DNA of 64,000 nucleotides from positions 243,192,833 to 243,256,832 of the forward strand of contig CM054060.1 in assembly GCA_028641055.1 (NCBI GenBank). The letters are read 5' to 3'. Shown here one piece after another: positions 44,541-57,434 of the stretch. A model generated the notes under the pieces. That model made no database searches, was not told the DNA's origin, and saw only the letters and a program-made list of their open reading frames with translations. This stretch comes from Alopecurus myosuroides. Taxonomy: Eukaryota > Streptophyta > Magnoliopsida > Poales > Poaceae. The position numbers and the translations under genes are program-made. The first letter of the stretch is position 1, and each line of letters starts with the position of its first letter.

Positions 44541-44869
44541 TTTAACAATTTTTATGTAATTTTTAATTTTTTATGCAAAACTGAAAAGTAAAGTAACTAG
44601 GAAAATTCGAAATACTAAAATAAACTAGATAACTAAATGCAAAACTAAAATGCAAACTAAAATAAAATATGCAAGACAAAACAAAAACAAGAACAAAAAC
44701 AAAAAAAACAAAAACAAGACAAGAAACAAAACAATCTACTTGAAATAAGGTGGAGATAGAAAGGACGGTACTCACGTAGGTGCAACCTCCCCAACCTTAG
44801 GTGTTTGCACACCTTGTTGGTGATGAAGACTTCTTGTGAGCTCCCTTGGACAACCCCTTCACCTATGGC
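44541..44869 (-). other. Element E leader
   Basis: Between primer site and gag start. A-rich on the plus strand (AAAACAAAAACAAGAAC repeats, 44670-44730). The ORFs here are low-complexity artefacts. Confidence 0.6.
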
Positions 44870-44887
44870 TCCCCGGAAACGGCGCCA
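44870..44887 (-). promoter_or_regulatory. Element E primer-binding site (tRNA-Asp)
   Basis: Minus strand TGGCGCCGTTTCCGGGGA, one mismatch, 10 bases from the LTR. Confidence 0.9.
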
Positions 44888-44897
44888 GAAAAACGCT

Positions 44898-46606
44898 TGA
44901 TGGCTAGGTTGAGACTCCAAGTGCAGAGTGTGTAGCTAGTGGCAAGCCTTCTTCCCCATGAGGGTGACTCGAGGGTTTATAATGAACTCTTGGGGAGACA
45001 GTATTTCAGCAGTTGTCTTCCAAGCTTCCTCCAGGATCCTGCAAACAAGTAGAGAATTTTGTGCCCTCAACCTCACCAAGTGGTTGTCAAGCACAAGGTG
45101 TGAGACTTCTAAATTGCAATGCAAAACTGAAATTAAATATGCAATAATTAAATCTACTACTAAATGCAAATGAGAAAATAAATATGCAATGGATTGTTTT
45201 TGTATTTTTGTGATGCAAGTGGTGATGGAGATAATGTAAATTCGAATTGGAGATGCAAGTAAAGTAAAGTGCAAGTAAAGTAAATTGCAGCAAAGTAACT
45301 AGAGTTTTTTCTTATAATTAAAATAGGACCGGGGTTCATGGTTTCACACTTGCATTCTCTCAAATAAAGTGGTAGACGGTGGACATAAAGAATTACATGT
45401 GAGATTACAATAACATGTTTAACATTGAGTACTTTCATATGGGCATCACGTCCTAGCATAGAGATCTCTACGGTCATATTGATCCCTCTTATACTCCACC
45501 AAGATGCGAAATAAATCATAACACCTCGATAATTAAGGAAAAACCAGAGTATAGCTTTAAGCAATGTGACATGAAGTTGAAGTAAGAACTTGCTAGATCT
45601 AGTCATGGAGATTCATTAGTGTCACTTCAAATCCCCGGTAAAAAGGTACTCCTTTTTATCCCTAGTGAGGTAACTAAGAAAGGTTTAACAAAACCTAAGA
45701 GGATCGCTGAACTTCTGTAACTTTCACAGCACTAGCCACCCCCCGTTAGTCCAACTAATGCACCCATCACCCCACACACGCTCTCAAGAACTAGATTGAT
45801 CAAAGCTAGCAAATAAGAACGGGGTACATAAGATACATCTACTCAAATAACTCAAAAGAAACAATTGCAATCTCAGATTCAATAACTCATAGAAAAGATC
45901 CACCACATAGGAATTACAACGGTGCCCGTAATCATGTGAGGCAGCTCATACGGATCTAATTAGTGAAGCACATAGAGAGAGAGATACAAGTGCTACTTCC
46001 ACAAACCCATAGCCCTGGGGTGGACTACTCCCTCTTCATGGAGATGTCGATGGAGATGACGTTGGAGGGGTAGGAGATCACACCGGCGGCACCCCGCCGG
46101 AGTTTTCCCCCTCCAATCTGGAACTTCTGGTCTCTGTTTCGGTGTTTCGGTGTTTCGGCGGCGCTCTTCTCCGTAAGGGTACGGGGGACCCTTTTTATAG
46201 TCGGTTTAGGTCAAGACGGAGTCGGTAAGTCGAAGATGGAAGGAATTGGGGCCACATGGGCCAAAAGGGGGCCTCTCACGCGGCCAAGGAATCTGGCCGC
46301 GTGGAGGGTCCTCTTTTGGGCCTCCTTCCCCATATTTCGTGGATCCTTCGCCCGTAAGTCTTCTCCTTCCAAAAAAATGACCCCCGCAGATTTTCAGGTG
46401 ATTTCGCGGAAGTTTGCCCCCTGAAACGTCAAAAATATAGAAAACGGGGTTTCTGACAGGCAGGGTTAATTCCATAAAAGTTGGGGGACTTTGTAATTTA
46501 ACCCCAAATACTATAAAACATTGAATTATACCCTTATATGATGCAATATGTAATAGAAAACCATGTGAAAATATGCAAAATTCATCTATGCATTTTACAT
46601 GCATCA
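44898..46606 (-). repeat. Element E 5' LTR
   Basis: 1709 bp, uninterrupted. U3 hairpin at 46278-46302 and TATAAAAA (minus) at 46199-46192. Confidence 0.95.
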
Positions 46607-46768
46607 GCACTTTATTTATCTGCTACAAAAACCTCCAAAAACTCGTTTGCTAGTGTTTACACTGAAGCATCTATCCAACCTACTTGTCAACACCTTCTGC
46701 TCCTCGTTGGGTTCGACACTTATTTATCGAAAGTACTATGATACACCCCCTATACTTGTGGGTCATCA
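46607..46768 (+). repeat. Element D 5' LTR, right end
   Basis: Resumes with the GCACT duplication and ends ...GGGTCATCA at 46768. It continues the LTR sequence of 30225-31570 as judged against 52200-52383. Confidence 0.92.
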
Positions 46769-46779
46769 AGACTATTTTG

Positions 46780-46797
46780 TGGCGCCATTGTCGGAGA
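46780..46797 (+). promoter_or_regulatory. Element D primer-binding site (tRNA-Asp)
   Basis: TGGCGCCATTGTCGGAGA, three mismatches, 11 bases from the LTR. Confidence 0.8.
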
Positions 46798-46883
46798 GTG
46801 AAGTGTTATTGGTAAGTGGAATTGGTAAGAGAAACTTTTACTGTGAGTATTGTTTTTATTTCTGTCTGCTGCTTTATTTCATT

Positions 46884-47990
46884 ATGGAGAATACTTTTGG
46901 TTCTTTGTTTAGGGGTACTTCTACCATTACTGCTAGGGTAGTAGGTGACCCGTTATCTGCTGAATTAGATCCTTATAAAACACCTAAGTAAATTGTTGGA
47001 CGTGTTATGGGTAACTGCTATTATGGTGATGGAACCGTCCATCCCGGTGATCATTTGCTCTTTATACATGAATTATGCGAGTTATTCAGGTGTGCAGGTA
47101 TTACAATGGATCAAGTTAAAAGGAAATTATTTTCTTTATCGCTGAAAGGAAGAGCCGCTGATTGGTTCAAATTGCTGAAGAATGGTGAATCTATTGGATG
47201 GGAGGAAATTGTTCCTCTCTTTTATTATAAATTATATCCTCCTAGTGAGATTCATAAAGGCCGGAATTAAATATATAATTTATGGCCTCATGATGGAGAG
47301 AGTATTGCCCAAGCGTGGAGGAGAATAAAGTTATTAATGCTTAAATGTCCCATTCATGAGCTCCCGAGTAATATTGTTATCAATAATTTTTATGCAAGGA
47401 TTTCTCTTCATGATAAGGATTTATTGGATTCTTCTTGTTCTGGATCATTCACACATATGAAGGAAGAAGCTAAATGGGATCTTCTTGACCGTATTCAAGA
47501 AAACACTGAATGATGGGAGAATGACAAAGGTGGAAAATCAGGTATAAATTATGATTATGAATGCATTAAATCTTTTATGGTAACCGTTGATTTCTATAAT
47601 ATTAGTGTTGTTTGTGGTCATGATTCTCAAATCTTTGCAAACTGTCTTAAATCTTTTGCCTCCTATATTGGTATTCCTAAAAAGAAATTCAGCAAGTACC
47701 ATGCACCTTATAAAGATATTGTTCCTGGTAGTAATGTAGAAGTGCATGCTGTTAATCCTGCTGTTCCCGAGCCTTATTTTGAGAAAATGCCTTTCCCTGC
47801 TAAAGTGAAAGAACACTCTATTGTATCTAGTGTGGTTAATAAGAGCATTAAGAAATCTATTGAACCTGATAACTGTTGAACCTGCTGTAGCAATAGTGAA
47901 AGATCTTATGTGTGGAAACGTAGAGGATGAACATATTGTCTTTTGTGAGGATGCTTCTAATATTGTCTCACATCCAAATAGACCTAAGAG
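46884..47990 (+). pseudogene. Element D gag, broken
   Basis: ATG at 46884 (MENTFGSLF), homologous to A's gag. The same frame runs on through three stops (46989, 47268, about 47511) with the capsid-like LKGRAADWFKL. A frameshift lies near 47873 and coding ends near 47990, where foreign LTR sequence starts. The protease and all of pol are missing. Confidence 0.88.
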
Positions 47991-47999
47991 AAACTAGTG

Positions 48000-48991
48000 T
48001 TCCTCGAACTTTTCCACAAAATACATCCGTAGCTCCGTCACCGCCGCTGTCGACAAGTTTCGGGGGACGGATCTCTGTTCTGGCACCCTGTCGGGACAGG
48101 GAAGTGCCCCCGGAATCCATCTCCATTGACTCCACCGCCATCTCCATCGCCGTTGTTGTCTCCTATGATGAGGAGGGAGTAGTTCTCCCCCGAGGCTGAG
48201 GGCTCTACGGTAGCTATGTGGTTCATCTCTCTCTCCCATGAAGTGATCTATATGTGATAATGAGCTTTGTAAGATATTTGAATTCGTAGATGTTACTCTT
48301 CATCTTTTGCTACTCAAGTGCTTTATTGATATGAACTTTGGAGTCACTTTGATCACGGTGTGAAGGTGACAGTGTGCACGTTGTGTGTGTCTCCTCTATG
48401 AAATTGTGGAGTTTGCTTAGTACCTTCTAGGGCGCTCATAGTGACAGCATGGGGTTAACTAGACATGGGAATACAAACTTGAGGAGTGTTGTTACAGCCC
48501 TACGCAATGATTAGTGTTCGTTATCCAACCGGAGAGGGTTATGAGTAGCATAGTGAGATAAGCTATCTAGTTATTCATTTATGTGATCATTGTTGAGAGT
48601 GTCCACTAGTGAAAGTAGGAGCCCTAGGCCTTATTTTCAAGCATTGAAACACCATTTTCCGCCTGTTATGCTACATGTTTGCTTGCTGCCATTTTATTTC
48701 AGATTGCTATTATCACTTATTATTATCCATATTACTTGGATTTTACTCTCTCTCTCTTCGCCAAACTAGTGCACCTATATACCTGACAAGTATATTGGGT
48801 GTGTTGGGGACACAAGAGACTTCTTGTATCTTAATTGCAGGGTTGCTTGAGAGGGATATCTTTGACCTCTACCCCCCTGAGTTCGATAAACCTTGGGTAA
48901 TCCACTTAAGGGAAACTTGCTGCTGTTCTACAAACCTCTACACTTGGAGGCCCAACACTGTCTACAAGAATAGAAGCGTGCGTAAACATCA
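48000..48991 (+). repeat. Foreign gypsy LTR fragment inside element D
   Basis: Unlike either D LTR. It ends ...GCGTAAACATCA at 48991 like the end of another plant gypsy LTR, and has a GATCTCTGTTCTGGCACCC region and pyrimidine-rich stretches. The 5' end is truncated and no duplication is visible. It replaces the protease, pol and start of the third ORF of D. The ORFs within it are incidental. Confidence 0.6.
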
Positions 48992-48994
48992 GGG

Positions 48995-49153
48995 TGGAAT
49001 CTTGATGGTTGGAATTCACCGTCTGACAAGCACGCAGACCGTATTGAGCACAATACGGAGATGATGCGTATGCTTATGTTCGCAAATGAATATTTGAAGA
49101 AATCAATTGATAAGCTCATTGAGAAGGATTCACCACCACCACCAAAGAATTGA
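48995..49153 (+). pseudogene. Tail of the third ORF of element D
   Basis: Encodes about 52 residues ending DSPPPPKN, including a Leu/Met-rich helix (TEMMRMLMFANEYLKKS). Homologous to the C-terminus of A's third ORF (1425-1952). Its N-terminal part is lost. Confidence 0.7.
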
Positions 49154-50886
49154 TTCGTCATTGGTATTGGCATCCTCTTGGCTTGTTCCAAGCTTGGGGG
49201 AGTGCCACGGTATCACACCTTTATCTTTCACCTTTTATCTTTTACTAGAGTCATATCATGAGTAGAGAAAATATCATATATGATGGTTTGAAGTATGGAA
49301 GTATCACTCTTTAGTTGGTTATCGTTGTATCCCTTGGTTTGAGTTGCCGTAATGAAATATTAATGAGAAGTTTCATCATCTACTTGCTCTACTTTATTTT
49401 AGTTTGCAATTTCTGTTATATGGTTGATCTTGTTATTAGTATTGGTATCAATGTTGGAGCTTCAAGTTAATCTAGTTGGTTTTGGAAAACTTAGCATTGG
49501 TCAGTAGCTTCAATACGTTGAGACTTAAGTAGAAAAGAGGGAGTTGCATGTAGATATATTATTCCATGATCTTTCTTTCTTGTTAGATCATAATCTTAGT
49601 ATTCTCAAGTAATATTGTTTGTACCTTCAAGGAAGATTGCATGATTGCTTTATCATATATGTATTTGTTTGTTTTACCTCAATTCTTATGCTTGCTACCC
49701 AACCGTGCTAGCCAAAAACTTGTACTGAGAGGGAATGCTTCTCGTGCATACAAACCTTGAGCCCCCAAACCTTTCCATTTTTGTCCATCATACCTACCTA
49801 TATGTGGTATTTCACCGCCACTCCAAGTAAATTGCTTGTGTGCTACCTTTAAACCTTCAAAATTACACATGTTTTGTGCCCCTATTTTAGCTCATGAGGA
49901 CGCAAATAGAGAATCTTTATCTCACTTGTTGATTAGATTTCACACCCTGGACTAGTGGCTTCATCCGCTTATCCAAATGCTAGAAGAGCTTGCAGCGGGG
50001 TTCCCAGCCCCAAATAATAATACAAATTCTCTTCACTATTTTTGCCCCTGATTTACCAGTCAAAGCATAATTGTGTAAAGAAAAGAGAAAGGGTGATGAC
50101 CTTCTATACCAGTTGCGTCCTTCAATGGGAGCCGCTCTTGTGAAGTCTAGTTGGCCTGTGACGTACTGTATTTTCTGTTTGCCATTCGTTGACAAAAACA
50201 TACACCTCTCTAAAAATTATACACTCCTCCATGGTATGTGATTGTTGGCAGGTACCCGAGGACTCGGTTAGCCATGGTTTGTGTAAGAAAAGTTGGGAGG
50301 AGTGTCAACCATTTTATGCCTCTGTTTAAAAAAATAAAATCTCTAGCACATGAGTGATCCATTCTTCCCTCTGCGAAGGGCCTATCTTTTACCTTTATGT
50401 TGAGTGAGTAAACCTACTCCTTTCTTTCTTAAGCAAGCATTTGAATTGTTGTGATCCATCCATCTATATGTTGATTTACTCAATCATGTTCTTTATTCTT
50501 CCTTGTTTGTACAAAAGAGTTTATCTGTTTGAATACCACTTTGAAAGTTACAATGTCTCCAAAGAGACCGTTATAATTGAGCATGATAAACTCTGCAATA
50601 TAAGCTCTAGTATAAAGACTCTGTTCGAAAGATAAGTACACTGTTAATTATTCTCTGACCAAGAATGAAGTTTGCCTTTACCAATTTTGATTTACTTTTG
50701 CACCTTTATTGTGATTTCCTCTACTTATTTAAAGTTTGATTATACGAGAGGAAGTTGCTATCTAAAATTACTTGTTCTTTGTTAGATGGGATGCCTCTTG
50801 TCTGTATTTTATTTATCGACACCTCACTCCATAAACATGTGGTCATGTTTAGTGAGTTCAGTTTCGCTTGGGGACAAGCGAGGTCT
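49154..50886 (+). other. Element D 3' non-coding region
   Basis: Starts near CCAAGCTTGGGGGAGTGCC (49189-49207). Mostly AT-rich, with the blocks shared by A, B and C. No credible gene. Confidence 0.6.
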
Positions 50887-50901
50887 AAGCTTATGGGGGA
50901 T
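50887..50901 (+). promoter_or_regulatory. Element D polypurine tract
   Basis: AAGCTTATGGGGGAT directly before the LTR start; a variant of the AAGCTTGGGG motif. Confidence 0.65.
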
Positions 50902-52383
50902 TGATACGTCCATTTTTCATCACTATTTTATATTGTTATTTTATGTTATTCGTCGCTATATTTCATGTTATGATGCATCACTTATGTTATTTTATCTTAT
51001 TTTGCATGTTTTATAATTTTAGGAGAATAAACACCGGGACCAGAAATCTGATGGAAAAAAGCACCGTCGAGATACCCTATTTAAGAAGATCTGAAGAAGA
51101 GGGGGGATACCGGAGGAGTCTTAGAAGTTCTTAGGAGGAAGTCAGCCAGAAGGGCACCCGGAGGGGGGCCACCTGGGGCCCACACCACCAGGCGGCGCCC
51201 CCCTCTGGCCGCGCCTAGGGTTGGTCTGTCCCCTGGCCCACTCCTGGGTGCCCCCTTTTGCATACTTGACCCCCAGGAAACCCTAAGCCCCAGGACATCA
51301 TCGAAGAATTATTCCGCCTCCACCTCGGTGCGAAAAACAACAGAGAGAAAAGCTCTCCAACAGGGAGAAATCTGCCGGGGAAGGGAATCATCGCCATCGT
51401 CACCGTCATCGCTCCGGGCATCATCAAGATCGTCATCATCGTAACCACAAGCACCATCACCCTCATCATCCCCCTTCATGCCTCTGTAACAATTAAGGGT
51501 TTTTATCGTTGCTCTTCACTTGATCTCTCTCCCGGTGTGGATTACTTGTTAGTAATTGATGCTTGTGAGATTTATCGGTGTTTACCCTTTATGCAGTTTG
51601 TTATTATCCGTTACATAACCTCTGATTATGATCCATATGATGTCTTGTGAGTAGTTCGTTTAGTTCTTGAGGACATGGGAGAAGTCTTGATGTTAGTAGT
51701 TGAATTATGTTGAAGTAATATCTCGTGGTTCGGTATTTAAGTTGTGGTGCTATTCTTCTAGTGGTTTCATGTGAACGTCGACTACATGATACTTCACCTT
51801 TATGGGCCTAGAAGGATGCATTGTGTATTTGTCTACTAATTGCAGGGTTGCGAGAGTGACAGAAACCTAAACCCCCGTTAGGAAACCAATGCACGAGGGA
51901 GCGTAAAATCTCAGAGTTTTAAGGTTGTGGTTAGATTTATCTTAATTACTTCCTTGTATTTGCGGATTCTTATGAGGGGTATAATCACAAGTATGTATTA
52001 GTCCTAGTTGGCCGGTGCATTAGCATAGGTTAACCCACACACAACACTTCACGAACCAATAAATATTAATCGATCGTATGAAGAGAAAGCACTTGACGAA
52101 ATTCCCATGTGTCCTCGAGAACATTTGGTAATCATAAGTAGAACAACTGGCTTGTCCTTTGATCTCAAAAGGATTGGGCCACTCGCTGCAATATTATTTA
52201 CTTCATTTTATTTACTCGCACTTTATTTATCTGTTATATCAAAAACATCCAAAACCCCGTTTGCTAGTGTTTACAGTGAATCCTCTATCCAACCTGCTTG
52301 TCAACACCTTCTGCTCCTTGTTGGGTTTGACACTCTTATTTATCGAAAGTACTACCATACACCCCTATACTTGTGGATCCTCA
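50902..52383 (+). repeat. Element D 3' LTR
   Basis: TGATACGTCC...TGTGGATCCTCA; the last bases differ from the canonical GTCATCA at two positions, and GCGGA follows. Confidence 0.9.
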
Positions 52384-53209
52384 GCGGACTGCTAGGTCCG
52401 GTGCGGTGGCTGGACTGAGTGGGGCTAGGATTCCCAACGCATGGGAGTGGAAACTTGTGTCCGTTTGGCAACATGCGCCCATCCTTATATAGTGAGTGCG
52501 AGTGGGATGCACAACGCTTGTGGCACATTTACTCCGTGAGTCCAACTCACTAATTCAGTCCATTTCTGGTTTGGGTCCAATCTGACCAATATACTTGATC
52601 CCGCTCTTAATGTGTGACCCCGCAGGCTCATGGCGACTTTGACACGATTAGAGTCTGACTCTGAATCGATCAACCGGTAGCGGCTCCTAGCAGAACGTGC
52701 TGACTCCCAAGTTCCATAGAGTCATCACGATATGCCTCACATACACCTTGTCGAACTATAGGCGAATTATCGCCATCCCTTAAATAGCTCAACTCTCTTC
52801 TCGATCTGTGATATATGATTCATCTGACTAACTCTTAGTCAATCAACTCGGTTAACTCTTAACCATATATGGCATGGCCATGCTTCCAGAATCATATCAC
52901 TCGAGAGGGCCTAGATAATATCTCTGAAGTCGGAGGGGCGAAATCCCAACTTGATTATCCACATCACGTACTTGATTCTCATTCGACCCGAACTCTACCT
53001 TTATAACTACCTGTCACGGAACAACGTTTGACAGAACCTAAATCGGTGATCGACAATTCGGATTATGTCAATGTGACAACCTAAGCTCTAAGGATTACAT
53101 TGATTGAGACATGCAAATGACGACTTCCTTGTTGCATCTCAATATGTGTCAGTACGACTCGCTAAACTCTTTAGTCGAGTTTGTGTAAGTTGGTATGGCA
53201 TCGCCATAC
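52384..53209 (-). repeat. Copia LTR G, middle part
   Basis: Continues G between insertions D and C. On the minus strand it has TATATAAG (52501-52494), a core promoter match, and a pattern typical of copia LTRs of grasses. Flanked by GCGGA on the D side and CATAC on the C side. Confidence 0.78.
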
Positions 53210-54786
53210 TGATGGTGTAGATCTTGTACTCGTTGGGATACCCCAAGAGGAGGCTGTGATGAGCACAGCGGTAGGAGTTTTCCCCTTAGTTTAGAACCAA
53301 AGTTATCAATCCAGTAGGAGAAGGAGGACCTTCGGAAGGTTGATGCCACTGACGGTGGTGCTGGCGCTTCACCGGTGTCAGCAACAACGTGGAACCTGCA
53401 CACAACTCAACCAAAATACTTTGCCCCAACGGTACAGTGAGGTTGTCAATCTCACCGGTCTTGCTGAAAACAAAGATTAGACGTATAGTGTGGAAAAACA
53501 TTGTATGCTTGCAGAAAGTAAAGAAAACAGGAAATTGTTGTGGTTTCTTTAACAGTGTGGAAAAATAGACCGGGGTTCATAGTTTCACTAGTGGTGTCTC
53601 TCCATGAAAGAAAGCATGCTGGGTGAACAAATTACAGCTGGGAAATTGACAAATAGAGGTTGCACCGTAGTGCACAATATGACATGAAGATTACTATGAT
53701 ATTTAGTGCAGGCATTACAACAAGATACATAGACCGACATCCATCTGCATCTATGACTAATAATCCACCCTCAGGTTATCATCCGAACCCCCTTAGGTAT
53801 TAAGTTGCAAGCAATAGATAATTGCATTAAACAAAGTGTGTAATGTAAGCAATGATTATGCACGCGGGCATTCTCACCGCTGTTTTCTCCCTAATGGCAA
53901 CAACACATCCTCCCCTTCACGTTTTTTTCACTCGATCAAGGCAACAAGGAGGCATGAACCCACTATCGAGCATAAATACTCCCTCTTGGAGTCACTAGCA
54001 ACTACTTGGCCAGAATAACCACTAGCAACGGAGAGCATGCAAGATCACAAATAACATATGCAAATAAAGACTATAATCAACTTGGCATAAGGTCAATATT
54101 CATCGGATCCTAGCAAACACAGCACATAGAATTACATAAGATCAATCTTGATCATGATAGGCAGCTCACGAGATCTAAACATGGAGGCATATGACGAGAA
54201 GACAACCATCTAGCTACACCTACGAACCCGTAGTCCAAGGATGAACTACTCACGGATCACTCCGGAGGCAGGCATGGTGATGTAGAAGCCTCCGGTGATG
54301 ATCTCCTCTCCGGCAGGGTGCCGGAAACAGCTTCAGAACCCCCCTGATCTGGGGCTGACGGTGACGGCGGCTGTGGAACTTTTTCGGGGATTTTGATCAA
54401 GTGCTTAGGGTTTTCCATCCGGGGGGCTTAAATAGGCGAAAGGGCAAAGGCGGTGGAGGCCGGGGGGCCCACACCCATAGCTGGCGCGGCCAGGGGGCCG
54501 CGCCACCCTATGGTGTGGCCCCCTGCTGCCCCTCTTCGGTCTTCTGGATGCTTCCGCGGAAAATAGGACTTCCGGGCTTCGAATTTTCCAATTCCGAGAA
54601 TATTTCCAGAACAACTTTTCTGAAACTAAAAACAGCAGAAAACCGGGAACTGGCTCTGTGGCATCTTGTTAATAGGTTAGTCTGGAAAATTGATAAAAAT
54701 GACATAAAGAAGGGAGAAAACATATAGCAATTGGCATAATATCATCACGGAGCATCAGAAATTAGGGATACGTTTATGACGTATCA
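53210..54786 (-). repeat. Element C 3' LTR
   Basis: 1577 bp, homologous to 58897-60481. Confidence 0.93.
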
Positions 54787-57434
54787 AGCATCCCCAAGCT
54801 TAATTCCTACTCGTCCTGGAGTAGGTAAACGTTAAAACAATAATTTCTGAGGTGACATGCTACTAACACAAACTTGATCAATCTAATGTAAAAGCATATG
54901 CACGCTGAGATCATAAAACTTTAAGCACATGCATGATAAATAAAACTTTAATAATAAAGCATAGCAATTACTTTGCATCACGAAGAGTAACTCAAATAAA
55001 GGATCATGAATAATAATGCAAAGAAAGGTAAACATTTGTCTTAGGTATAGAGAAAGAATGACAAAGTGATATTTCGATAGTCCTTAAGAGTGGGGCAAAA
55101 CATCAAATGCCAGGACACCTTCAAAGGTCAAGAGGAAGACTAGAACAAATAATTTAAGAACAAATAATAACACATCATGATGTAATTATTGATGCTTATG
55201 GGACAAATGCACATAGAACTCAGAATGGAAAAAATCCTCTCCCAACTGTGCATAAAGTTAGAAGATGGAGATTCAACATAAAAGTAAAAGAAAGACCCTT
55301 CGCAGAGGGAAGCATGGATCACTCATGTGCTAGAGCTTTTATTTTATTAAACAAAGGTATTAAAAGTTTGACATTTGTGGAGGAATGTCTATATTTTGGG
55401 AGATGTATGCTAATGTCAACGAATGGTAAACAGAAAATACAGTACGTCACAAGTCAATTGGATTCAAAAGAGAGGCTCCCATGGTGAAGGACGCAACTGG
55501 TGTAGAAGGTCATCCCTCTTTCTCTTTTGTTTACACAATTATGCTTTGACTGCTAAATCAGGCGCAAAAATAGTGAAGAGAATTTGTTTGTATTAATTTG
55601 GGGCTGGGCACCCCGCTGCCAGCTCTTCTATCATTTGGATAAGCGGATGGAGCCACTAGTCCAGGGTGTGAAATACAATCAACAAGTTAGATAAAGATTC
55701 TCTATTGATGTCCTCATGAGCAAAAAACAGGAACATAAATCAGGAGTAATTTTGAAGGTTTTAAAGGTAACACATGAGCAATTTATTTAGGAATGGCAGT
55801 TAAATACCACATGTAGGTAGGTATGGTGGACACAATGGGATTTTTTTTGGTTTAAGGGAGTTTGGATGCACGAGTAGAGCTCATACTCAGTACATGTGGA
55901 GGCTAGCAAAAGACTGGGAGCGACAAATCAAGAGAGCATAAGAGCCATAATCATGTATAGCGAGATAAGCATCATTAATTAAAACATAAGCAGTATCACA
56001 AGTTCAAAAACTAAGTGTTCATGGAGGCTATTAGTGACTGGTTTGTAGTCATAAACATGGTGTGAGCATACGCCAAGTCAACCAAATAAAACATTCGAAA
56101 GAGAATACCATATATTGATGCTTTACTATGACAAGAACAACTCATGAATCTTTCAATACATATTTAACACTCTCAGCTATTTGAGGCTAATCATGCTACT
56201 CAATAACCACAAGGCTTTAAAACTAAAATAACATTTAGCATGGTATGAAAAAGTCCTAGCCACGGTCTATACAAGCTTCTACTAGCAATATTATAAATTC
56301 TACTTCAAGCATCAGTTTTCTTTCTCCCAACAAGCACCATACATGCTTTAACAAAAATACTCTTTATGATACATAAATCATAAATGAGAGTAATCAAATA
56401 ATACTACTAAAACTAACAGCTCTAACAAGAGATGCATGCAAAACAGGAGCTGAATAAATGCAGCAGCCAAACATAGACTAAGAATACAACGTATTCTCAA
56501 GAAAAAGCGGAGCGTGTCACTCTCCAATAAAAAAATGCTGGGGTCCAACCAAGTTTATTATGAAAGTAAAAACAAACTGAAATCAAAAGAAAAATCATAC
56601 TGAAAACAAAAATAAAATACGCTCAAAGTAAAGCACATAAGATGCGACCGAATAAAAATATAGTTTCACTAGAAGTAACGTGGTAATTTGTTGCTGAAGA
56701 AGGGGATGCCTTGGGCATCCCCAAGCTTAGACGCTTGAGTCTTCTTGGAATTTTTTTGGATGTACCACTGGGGAATACCCAAGCTTAGGCTTTTCACTCT
56801 TCTTGATCACATCATATCATCCTCTTCTCTTGACCCTTGAAAACTTCCTTCACATCAAAATTTTCACAATCTTCATTAGCAACGTTAGTGCAATTGAAAT
56901 AATAAATTCACATGGTTCAGTTTCAACAAGTCTAACACTCAAAAACACATTATCTACTGTTTCAACATATTTCAAAACTCTTTTTCTCAAAAGAACACCA
57001 AAAGAAAGAGATTAAGATGCAAATGCGATAAATGGCAGAAATCTGTCAAAAAATAGAACAACAGGTAAAGATCGATTTTCTAAAAAATCTTCTGTTGCTC
57101 AAATAAAAAAGTGTTCTTCTAAGAAATTTGCGTATATAACTCAGGATTAAGCACAAAACATCTCAGGTAATTTTGAATTTTCTGTGATTTTTAACGGAAT
57201 TAACAGTGGACAACATATATCTGTTTCCTGCGTAGAATTCCGAAATATAGGCTCAACTTTCCACTAGAGGCTTTACTTGGCTCAACAAAAACTGAAAAGA
57301 AAAGATAAAGCAGGGTTGCTAAGGAAATATACAACGCCCAGGTGCAAATCACACCAAAGAAAACAAAGTAAAACTGAATGAAAACAGAGAAATAAAACGG
57401 GTTGTCTCCCGGTAGCGCTTTTCTTTAACGCCTT
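54787..57434 (-). other. Element C 3' non-coding region
   Basis: Starts with the AAGCTTGGGGATGCT motif (minus) at the LTR, shares the conserved block near 55280-55330, and has further CCAAGCTTAG motifs near 56720-56790. The stem motif is at 57399-57432. No supported gene. Confidence 0.65.
57399..57432 (-). promoter_or_regulatory. Conserved CGGGAG-CAACCCG stem motif in C
   Basis: On the minus strand TTAAAGAAAAGCGCTACCGG, then GAGACAACCCG. It begins within a few bases of the ORF stop at 57435. Confidence 0.55.

Larger units (their letters stand above)
31571..46606 (-). mobile_element. Element E: gag-protease-only gypsy-type element
   Basis: TG...CA ends flanked by a perfect GCACT duplication (31566-31570, 46607-46611), inside the first LTR of D. 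On the minus strand: LTR 46606-44898, tRNA-Asp primer site, gag, protease, 2.4 kb non-coding, LTR 40161-31571 (split by F). RT and integrase are missing. About 8.2 kb without F. Confidence 0.95.
30225..52383 (+). mobile_element. Element D: gypsy-type retrotransposon, pol deleted, host of E
   Basis: Flanked by a perfect 5-bp duplication GCGGA (30220-30224, 52384-52388). The first LTR is split by element E; a tRNA-Asp primer site, broken gag, a foreign LTR fragment, the tail of a third ORF, 3' UTR and second LTR follow. Without E it is about 7.1 kb. It belongs to the same family as A by LTR, gag and third ORF. Confidence 0.93.

Noticed and set aside
44563..44920. Phe/Val/Cys-rich minus-strand ORFs as a membrane protein
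   Set aside because: Produced by an AAAACAAAAACAAG tract in the leader of E.
48675..49064. 129-residue plus-strand ORF
   Set aside because: Runs across the foreign LTR fragment and its joint with element D; no domain.
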